From Selaginella moellendorffii (taxonomy: Eukaryota > Streptophyta > Lycopodiopsida > Selaginellales > Selaginellaceae): DNA of 64,000 nucleotides. The stretch spans positions 981,403 to 1,045,402 of the forward strand of contig NW_003314327.1 in the NCBI RefSeq assembly GCF_000143415.4. The letters run 5' to 3'. The notes below the pieces were generated by a model. The model saw only the letters and a list, made by a program, of their open reading frames with translations, made no database searches and was not told the DNA's origin. The position numbers and the translations under genes are program-made. Shown here piece after piece: positions 55,591 to 64,000 of the stretch (positions are counted from its first letter, which is position 1; each line of letters begins with the position of its first letter).

Positions 55591-58500
55591 ATTTGGTATC
55601 GGAGCTGTTCCTTAGTCTGACTTTTATTGGTGCTCAAGTATATTACCACTAGTGTTGGCATCGGAAGGCCCGAGGAGTGGGCCTATCCTTGAGGAGTAGC
55701 AAGTCGGGAAGACATGGCTCTCCATTACAGTTCATGTGTGAACTTGTAGACGAGGTGGTGGATAGAAAAGGGCCAATAATGGAACGACTTTGGGATCTTG
55801 GGAACAGTGCAAGGTTTTCCTCATTGAGTTGAGGATGTGATCCGGATGAGCATTTGTCTCAGCAAATTGGCTAAGGTTGTTGTGGTAAACAACTAAAGTT
55901 GGGATCACGGGAAAGATAAAGACTCCAAAACAATAAAGGAGTCACAAGATTATCCTCATATAGTTGAGGTTGGTGCTCATGAATGTGAGACCAGAGGTAA
56001 TGACCATGGGAGGTCAAATACGGAAGAGGACTCAAGTCCTTGAAATGGTAGCCGGGGCTACCTTTAATAAATGCTGGAACAACCCAAGGAGTTGGGGGGT
56101 GTACTTAGAGATGAGTGGTATTCTCATCGCATGGACAAGTAGTCCTAAGGGGCAAAAGTTGCCCCCAGAGAACAAAATCAAGTGTCGGAGTAACACTTGT
56201 GAAAATAGTCCTTTTGAGTAGGACAGGAATGCAAGAAGTGTATTCCAGTGAGCTAGTGCCTCACAAGTAGGACCTTAAGGGTCTGTGGATTAACCAAGTC
56301 CAAAACTGCTGGATGACTCAAGTAGAGTCAAGGGATGGTCCTAAAAGGACTGATGGAAGCATTTGGACTGAGGTGTGTTGTACCCCACAAAGGATGGGGG
56401 GGGATCATAGGATCCAAGGATGAGAACAGAGGGTATCTCATCGATGGCAAAATGTGCCATGCTAAAGTTATGGGAAAGGTGTTCTCAGAAGAAAACAACT
56501 TTGACACAAAGTTGTGTGTGACCTCTATGGTGCAGTGCTAACGGATGGTTGGCATGAGAAAGAGCGGTGTTGGTCTTGGCAAAGACATAAACACGAAGGG
56601 GAAGTGTCATAGAGGTAGGCTCGTGGAGCCGATGGTGTGGAGACACCAAATGTGCCAAGGTGTGATACCTTGAGGCTATGTTGGTGGGTTCATGAGAACC
56701 CCTTGCCAAAGGAATCCCAATGGAAATGGGAATGGCATAGCCTAAGCTGCAAAGCATGCAGTTGGAGTGTGGTGACCCAGATAATGATGGAGGTGTGAAA
56801 GCACCAAACAATGAGTTGTAGGACTTGACAACTATGAGGCAACTAAGCAAGAAGTGCAAAATAACTGGTTGAACGGGTAGAAGGTAGCTACCCAAGACTT
56901 CTTAATAGCATAGGGAAGTCGGATACACCCTTACGGGGGATAAGTTGCTTGTGTTGCGATATAGTAAGTCAATGTCATAAAAGGAAATACTCATTGTCAA
57001 GAAAGCCATCATTGGGACACCCGAACACTCTAGAACACCAGAAGGTGGTGTTTGATGTCGCGAGGGCAATGGATAAAGCCCAAGGGACTAAGTCCCTAGC
57101 GAATGATGGATAGAAGGTGCTATCCAAATGTCCAAGGTTGCGGAGACAGGAGAGGACTGTCTACCCGAGTTGGACAAAGCCAAAAATGGAATTTTGGCAA
57201 GGCTAGTGATGGGCATGTAAAGGCCCATAAGCAACAATGTAATCCCAGTGTGTGGGATTATAAGGTGAGCATACCCGGATTGAGGAACCACTCCTTGGGG
57301 TATTGGGTAGGTTCATCCCTAAGAATACTTGCTAAGGCATGATAGAAAGTGCAAAGCTATCCTCCTAATCTGGAGGAGAATAACCAAAGGAAACATATGG
57401 GGCCAAAAGATAAGTAGTATTGGGATGGAACTGAGCCATAGAAATCAAAAGGCATATCCCACAGTGGTTATGCAAGTTGGGAGTGGAAAATCAAGAGGGT
57501 GCTCGAGGATGTTGTTGCTAGTAACCGTGAGGCCATGGAGAGTCTAAAATATGGAATTGTCCATGTTAGACTATATGACAACTATAAAGCTTGCGAAAAG
57601 GGAGGCCTTAGCAAGCTGAGGGACAGAGTTCCTTCAAGGTTCCCAAAGACGATTCTAGGTAGCTTAGTACCTAGAAAGGCCAAGTGTAAATGGTTCATGG
57701 AACACGCGAAATCAGAGTGGTGCAGCAGAAGCGTGGTCTTGAAGCTTGCCATGAGGCAAGGCTATCAAGGTTAGGGAAGTAGTTCCCGAGTGTTCAAAGA
57801 GAGGGCTTTGAACGAAAGTCGCTGGTCAAGGACTTTCACGCTTATGCATGAACCATGTTACAGTGGTCAGAGGACTTGCCAAGCGAGATTGGCATGTCGG
57901 GGGAACAAATACCCTAATTGAAGGTGATAACTTCAAAAAGGGTGGGCCATGGGGCCGAGCATGGAGGAGTCCATGCATGATCACAGACATGTCAAGTGAG
58001 AGGACTTGGTAGTGCGGAGGAACTAGGTTCCTAAGCTGTGATCTGTAGCGCGCTTTAAATATAAATTGGTGCACCGGCATGGGGAGTCACGCTAGGCATC
58101 CGGTGTGATGCCATCCGTAGATGCATATACGGAGGTTGGGTTCGAGTCCCGACCCTCTAGTGCTTGGGTTCGAGTCCCAAATCACTAGGGCGTGGTGATG
58201 GTTTGGAATATGAGGACACTCATATTTCGGTGGTCATGGACTCTCAATGAGGAGATTGGCTTGGGCACACCGCCAAGCGGGGGATGCCCCGGAGTCGTGA
58301 TGCACGGTTAGATTGCTTAGTGTGAAAGCTCAGCATATCTAACTAGAACACTTTGGTGCAAGTGGCACCAAGGTCGTGGTGAGTGAGATGGGGACACCTA
58401 ATCTCAGTTGCTATGAACCCTTGGCCGTAAGGGCTAGCTTGGGTGCACCGCCAAGTGTGGGGGATGCCCCCGGGGTTATAGTCAACAACTTGGAGGTCTA

Positions 58501-59698
58501 GAAGACCAAGTACCTCTTGGCAACTCTGTTAAGGTGCCAAGGTGAGATCACTAGGTGATCTTATGGCCAAATAAGGACAAGGTCCTTGGTTGGCTAAGGA
58601 ATGAAGTTCCTAGTTCAAAATGTTGAAATTGAACTGTTTAAGGTGGTGTGGCTTGGTCATGATGACCAAGTGGGAAGAGCACCTAAGGGAAATAAACTAT
58701 GTCCGTGCAATGGCATAGTGAGTCCGAGGAAAGTAGTCTCTATAAAAGACCCATGGGAGGGTCACGAAGTTGGGCCGTGGATAGAGCCCATAGCAGAAGA
58801 TGCTAAAGAGACGTACTAGAGGTGAACATCCTCCGGACTTGGCAAAGAAGAGTCTTTGTTATGGAACCGAAAGGATACCTCAAAAATGGAGGTAGCGATC
58901 CTATGTTGCTGGGTGCAATAATCAAGGATAGGAGCAAAGGACTAGTGGCCAAGTTTGGGCCATGGAATTTAATGGAAGGGATCCAAATGGCAAAGTTAGC
59001 CAAGGAACACTAATGTGTTTGATGCTAACAGCTTGTGGGAAAAGAAGTGGACTTCCAAAGATGGATTCCTAAGTGCTCCAATTTGGCGAAGTAAAAGCTC
59101 CAAGTGAGGGAGCGGTAAGGTAGCCAAATGATAGGGCCATGGACAGCCCTAGCACAAAGTATGATAAATGGAACTTAGTGCCCAAGGTGGCACGAAATAG
59201 AAGAGAGGATGATGGTGCCCTCAAGTAATGAACTTTCTAGGATGGGGAAGTGGAGTTGCACAATCTGTGCAATGCAAGGTGTTGGAGACACCTAGGAAAT
59301 TGACTTCCAAAAGTCAAAAGAGTAAAAGTTCCACCGTGCAAACGTTCAATAGATGGAAATTGAGACTACTCGAGGAGTAGTGGGATTGACTTAGAGAAGG
59401 GTCTCTAAGAAGTTTAGCGAGAACTAAACCAATAAAAGGAGAGAACCACTATATGTGGTCCAATCAGTCTCTAAGTTGGAGAGACTACCCTCCTTAGAGG
59501 ATATGCAAAAGGCATGGTGAGCCTTCAATGTCCAACCATTGACGAATATGGAGAAGGCATGGTGAGCCTTCAATGTCACACCATTGACAAATATTGGCTA
59601 CGCGCCAAGGATGGAAATGGTAACACATGCGGGTGTTACTTTATAAAATGGTTCACCGTTCGATGAGGACATCGAACTTCGTCTATGGGTGGTGGAGT
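55591..59698 (+). other. NA-4 internal region, non-coding
   Basis: No frame here resembles gag, protease, RT, RNase H or integrase. The longest frames are antisense to each other and not obviously selected. Contents include the hairpin domain at 58074-58188, two diverged copies of a module ending in a GGGGATGCCCC hairpin (about 58200-58290 and 58390-58475), and a short duplication at 59515-59600. The last 60 bp match the same place in CHR. Confidence 0.7.
58074..58188 (+). ncRNA. Five-hairpin tRNA-like RNA domain in NA-4
   Basis: Order is H1 about 58075-58093, H2 58095-58112 (GGCATC, loop, GATGCC), H3 58115-58132 (CCGTA/TACGG), H4 58134-58154 (T-arm with loop TTCGAGT) and H5 58157-58188 (outer CTAGTG/CACTAG, inner TTGGG, TTCGAGT, CCCAA). 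The T-arm sequence also matches an internal B box for RNA polymerase III, but there is no proper A box or acceptor stem, so I do not call a tRNA gene. Confidence 0.62.
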
Positions 59699-60372
59699 TG
59701 TGAGACACAAAATCCCTAGGCCCCAAAGTGGAGCCGGAAGGGCGCCACATGGTAGTGGCCGAAGCGAGAGCCAAACGAGCGTAACACGTTTGGACCAAAA
59801 GCTCCGACTTGAAAGGTCAAGAGCGGGAGTGGAACTCCCAACGAAGTGCTCGAAGAATGAGCACGAAGCGAGCAAAAGGCAAGGCTCCAAAAAGGGACCC
59901 AAAAGGACCAACACATGACACGTGGGAGTGTCCGAGATGGACTCGAGTTGGAGTCCGAAGTGGAGTCCGAGATGGACCCGAGTTGGAGTCCGAAGTGGAG
60001 TCCGAGATGGACCCGAGTTGGAGTCCGAAGTGGAGTCCGAGATGGACCCGAGTTGGAGTCCGAAGTGGAGTCCGAGATGGACCCGAGTTGGAGTCCGAAG
60101 TGGAGTCCGAGATGGACCCGAGTTGGAGTCCGAAGTGGAGTCCGAGATGGACCCGAGATGGAGTCCGAGATGGAGTCCGAAGTGGAGTCCGAGGTGGACC
60201 CGAGATGGACCCGAGTTGGAGTCCGAGATGGAGTCCGAGATGGACCCGAGATGGAGTCCGAGATGGAGTCCGAGATGGACCCGAGATGGACCCGAGATGG
60301 ACCCGAGATGGAGTCCGAGATGGAGTCCGAGATGGAGTCCGAGATGGAGTCCGAAGTCGAGACCGAGACCGG

Positions 60373-60404
<32 letters not shown>

Positions 60405-61525
60405 TCGGAACCGAGACCGAGACCGAGGCCGAGGCCGAGACCGAGCCCGAGCCCGAGTCCGAGTCCGAATCCGAGTCCGAGTCCGAGTCCGAGTTCAAGT
60501 CCGAGTCCGAGTCCGAGTCCGGAGCCTGAGAGGGTGAAAGCCCAAAGCGTTCGTCTCCCAGACCCTGGGGGGTTTGGTGAGCTCCAAAAGTATAGTAGGG
60601 GGGAGGACTGCAGTGGAGCCAGTTTGGCCAGGAAAGGCCAGTTTGGCCCAGGAAGGCCGGACCCAGTGTTGGGTGATGAGCTGCCCACTGGGAAGTCCAA
60701 GACTAGAGTGAACACAGACCGACAAGCGGGGAAGCTTGGTGAAGTGTTCAAGAGCCGGCTCTAGTTCCCCCGGGAGATCGACTGGCCGATGCTCCCAGTC
60801 CAAGTGTGGGTGGCACTACCTACTTGGATACCTGGTGTGGCTCAACGGAACCCGCTCTAAGCCCATGGCTAGAGCACCCAAGGGCAGAAGGCGAGGAGAG
60901 TACCCAGGTGGCTCGCGTAAGGCCACGGTGTTCCGAAATGTTGTCCCAAAGGCCCAGACTGTGGAAAGGAAGAGGAGCAGTCCTCTGGGGTAGTGACCAA
61001 GGACACAGTCGTGTGGTGAGGAAGTCCCAGAGGACCGTGGGACTTAGTGGTCGGGCCTGTGGGTCTCGATCTAGTGGCAGTGTTGGCAAACACGGCCAGG
61101 GGCAGAAAGGGACTTAGTGGGGACTGACAGAGGGATATTGGGGAAGGCTATTCCCCTTGTCGGTGGGCATCCTAAGGATGCTAAGGAGTGGATCTGAGAT
61201 GACCACTCACGGATGGTTTGCCTAGTCTTGGAGAGCCAAGACGGTGATGCAAGTGGTATTGGACTACCAGTGTGGCAAAGGTGATTGGGCATGGCCTTAG
61301 CGTAACGGGCTGCTATGTCGGTGGTACCTTTGAGTGTCGGTCATGGGATCGGACACGTGGAGCACTTGGACCAAGTGCAAATGTTGAGTGGCATGGATGC
61401 CATTCTCGGGGCTAGCAAGTCCCAAGTCCTGGATTGGACTTATGGAGGTTGTGAATGAGACTCCTCCAAGTGGTCAGAGGTGTGGTTAAGTGACTAAAGT
61501 AGAATGGAAAATTTAGTCGCTTACA
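59699..61525 (+). repeat. NA-4 3' LTR
   Basis: At 1827 bp this is the best complete NA LTR in the window. The head is 59699-59930, the array 59930-60530, then GGTGAAAGCCCAAAGCG, CCAAAAGTATAGTAGGGG, and the 3' half ending AAAATTTAGTCGCTTACA. It is followed by GTTTG. Confidence 0.93.
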
Positions 61526-61530
61526 GTTTG

Positions 61531-64000
61531 GTGCAAAGGGTTCACATTTGTTCCTTGGTTATAGTTTAGGTTACCTTTTGTACCTAATAATGTGAGCTTG
61601 CTCTTGGGCTTATAGGATGGATTTGAGATGTTCCGTTCACACGAGTTTGAGCTTGGGCTCGTGAGTGAGGCACATTAGCAACTTGAGGTTATGCTTTGAG
61701 TTGGCAGGATTAATGTTAGCCTATCGGTGGTTCCATAAGTTGTTCCATGTACCATGGGTGAAAGCAAACCTCCTTGGGTTTGCTATGAGTGGCAAATAAG
61801 CTGGTCCGTAGCTGTTTAGCACGGCACTAGTAGATCCTTCCTAGGCATGATTACAAGTGGATCAACTAAGACTGTAGGCATTAGTTTATTGGTTCAAGTA
61901 ATCATTGTTGTGCTCTCTCATAAACTTTTCTTGGATTGGACTGAAGGCAGTGCGAAAGCAAGCTTGAGGTTTGGTCAAAGATGAGACCGAAAAGAGAGTC
62001 ATCGGGAACGGAGGATCAAACACGTAAATCATCTTTTCTTCTTGGAGAGATGATTTGCAACAAGGTGTTAACTCATTGCTCGTGTTCACATCATGCAATC
62101 AAGAGTCCCTACCTTGATGCATCTTGGAGATGATGGTCTTACAAATGGTGAGTTATGGGATGGATAGTGGTGAAACACTATACCATTTTGTCTAAGCTTG
62201 TTATTGGAAGACTTGGGTTGCAATGTTCAATTCTTTTCCGAAAAACCTTGCTATTGCTCCTTGAGTAACTTGGTGTTGGATTAGTTTTGAGTTTGGTTGG
62301 ATAGAGAGTGGCATGAGCTTGTCCGTGTTATGAACAAAAGTTAGTGGTGTTAGGTGTTGTAAATCTCTATCAGTGGAGTGTGGCATTTATGTTGCATTTT
62401 GTCGAATCGAGTTGGCACTTGATACTCACATAAACCTTTGTAGTAGTGACATTGGCATTGCTCGTGGTGTTACTCAATTGATGATCAAGTTATTGTGATA
62501 ATTATATCATATCCATGTGATAATGAGCAATGTGTTTACAAAGTTGCTTGGTTAAACGATGATCAACCCCAAAGTGGTTGATGGTGAGGCTAGTCTACTT
62601 GCACGAAGTAGCATTGTAGTAGCTTTGACTAGATTCTCAATGGTGGTTCATTATGCTAAGCTTAAGTTGGTTCCTTGTTCCTTGTTTCCTTGAGGGTTTG
62701 CCCATAAAGTGTTGGAAAGGATTATAGCATTCACTTGCTATAGCTTGTTGGTTTATCCGTTAACACTTGGAGTAGATTGTTGGATGAAGAAGGTGTGTAG
62801 TTGAGGCATTAACATCGCTTACACTTGTGTTAGTGGAAGTGGCATTATTATTTCAAGTGATGAGGAATTTTCCTTAGAGCTTGATTTTCCATGTCATTTT
62901 TCTTGTTAGTGTTTTAGCTTCACATTGGATCTTGAAGGTGGTTGAAGAAGAGTGTTAGTGCAATGTGGATATTTGAAGATGTGGTCTTCGTGATCAAGTC
63001 TTGGATATTCCATTTGCATTTTTATAGATATCAATGTTGGATGACGAAAGAATGGGCAAAAAGATGTTCGATGCTTAAGCATGCTATGGGTCTCGAGAAT
63101 TTGTGTTGAGGTGAGCCTATGTGAAGTTGTTAAGTAGGAGGAAGTTGGTTGAGTCTTGAAAGTTTGCATTCCTGGACTAAGAGTCATTCTTTCTCTAGGA
63201 TGGAAAATTTTCCATAAATTTTCTTAGACTTTTCCAATGGCTGATCTGTTATCATTTTGTCCAAAAACCATTCCGTTTTCGTAAGCCAATACAAACTAGT
63301 GAAGGGGTTAGAGTTGATTTTGGTTGGCTTAGACCTTAATAGATAGTTTGTATGATGCGGCCCGAAAGGGATGCTAACTTTTGGGGCTAAGGCAATTGAG
63401 TTGGATAGAGTCTGGAGTTAGTGTAAAAAAGTGGCCGCTGCATTTTTCTAGAAAGGTGACCCTTGTGCCTTTCTTTTGTAACGTTATGCTTGGTGGCAGC
63501 TTGCACTTTGCATTTCGTTAGACTCTATGAGAGTAGTGAGCTCTCACTGATCTTGACTTGGTCTTGGTGGCCCTGCGCCTTGGCTGAGGATGGTGATGTC
63601 CAACTTAGTTGTTTGAGTTTGAGATGTTAGTACCCATATTATAGCTTTGTCTATGAGGAAGTTGTGTACCAATATAGATCCATCTCATGGTCTTCACTTT
63701 AGTTTCAGCTGAGTGTTGATCATGCATAGCTAGCCTCTTCAAGGTATGCTTAGAGCTAGTGGCTAAATGCATTAGTGAACTTATTGCAGTTGAGTTGGAT
63801 TCGAGTGGTCATTTAGTTTGTGCTTGTCAATGAACTTTTATCTCATACCGAAGGTATCACATTCATGTTGGACAAGTGTATGACTAAATGACGTGAGTTT
63901 AGTGTTTGGGTCTCATGAAAGCAAGTTGAAAAAGTGATGGTTAGTTGCTTGGCAACTAGTGATTGCTTGTAGACTTTGTCAAGGACTGTTGACACTTGCT
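61531..64000 (+). mobile_element. Element E internal region, continued
   Basis: This resumes element E after the NA-4 target duplication. It is AT/TG-rich and I find no retrotransposon protein domain or host gene in any frame; open frames are under 100 codons. It may be a non-coding internal region like that of NA, or the leader of a larger element whose coding part lies beyond the window. Confidence 0.5.

Larger units (their letters stand above)
53781..61525 (+). mobile_element. NA-4, intact young non-autonomous LTR retrotransposon
   Basis: LTRs are 53781-55590 and 59699-61525, beginning TGTGAGACAC and ending GTCGCTTACA. A perfect 5-bp duplication GTTTG flanks the element. The primer site TGGTATCGGAGC is at 55594-55605 and the polypurine tract ATGGGTGGTGGAGT at 59685-59698. 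The 4.1-kb internal region encodes no retrotransposon protein, so the element depends on enzymes made elsewhere. Outside the arrays the LTRs are almost identical (one difference seen in the first 180 bp), so insertion was recent. Confidence 0.93.

Noticed and set aside
55964-56221. 85-codon NA frame similar to one at 31445-31732
   Set aside because: The similarity is explained by the near-identity of two NA copies. I see no domain or sign of selection, so it is not called a gene.
58134-58188. Possible tRNA genes, because of two T-arm/B-box motifs
   Set aside because: No acceptor stem, D-arm or A box fits at proper spacing. The motifs occur at the same place in retrotransposon copies, so they are treated as a tRNA-like RNA domain.
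53776-61530. NA-4 3' LTR as a solo LTR
   Set aside because: Its flanks do not match each other, but the 5-bp GTTTG before 53781 matches that after 61525, showing two LTRs of one insertion.

Overview
The window looks like nuclear DNA of a vascular plant with very compact genes, most likely a lycophyte such as Selaginella. Introns are mostly about 45-75 nt, divergent genes share promoters under 100 bp, and every recognisable protein is of plant type (4-coumarate:CoA ligase, Pol IV/V second subunit, DUF1677, DUF641, plant O-fucosyltransferase). The species is inferred, not shown.

Bases 1 to about 21.9 kb are gene-dense and GC-rich. In order: a five-BRCT TopBP1/MEI1-like gene running off the left edge (-), 4CL (+), an O-fucosyltransferase-family gene (-) head-to-head with VPS29 (+), a DUF641 GIL1/IRKI-like gene (-), a candidate 41-aa membrane protein (-), a DUF1677 gene (-), a SEC12-like/PHF1-like gene (-) head-to-head with a monoacylglycerol-lipase-like hydrolase (+), and a GBA2 glucosylceramidase (-) head-to-head with the second-largest subunit of RNA polymerase IV/V (+). 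Functions are varied housekeeping (DNA repair, phenylpropanoids, retromer, ER export, lipid turnover, RNA-directed DNA methylation); no operon-like logic links them.

From about 22.2 kb to the end there are no host genes I can support. The sequence is a deep nest of LTR retrotransposons. Four copies (NA-1 to NA-4) belong to a large non-autonomous family with 1.1-1.8 kb LTRs and about 4.1 kb of internal sequence without gag or pol (LARD-like). NA-1 (+) is interrupted by NA-2 (-), and its 3' LTR is interrupted by NA-3 (-). NA-3 carries a chromodomain Ty3/gypsy element (CHR, -, target duplication CTATA), a decayed Ty3/gypsy element with 190-bp LTRs (ATH, -, target duplication CTAG), and the LTR of a further element (E, +). 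E contains NA-4 (+, 53781-61525), which is nearly intact and flanked by GTTTG.

The most interesting signals are in this nest. (1) A chain of five hairpins, two of them copies of a tRNA T-arm, lies in both the NA elements and CHR, with base-pair-preserving differences. (2) CHR and NA share primer site, polypurine tract, LTR ends and LTR arrays, so CHR or a close relative probably mobilises NA. (3) CHR pol has two frame-breaking inserts of 46 and 52 nt that look like spliceosomal introns. (4) The CHR 5' LTR contains 61 bp copied from the DNA flanking its 3' LTR. (5) The LTRs hold fast-changing GAG/TCC-rich minisatellites, and element E has four evenly spaced ABRE/G-box motifs.

Two runs of N (27812-28218 and 54851-55066) lie inside the repeated elements.
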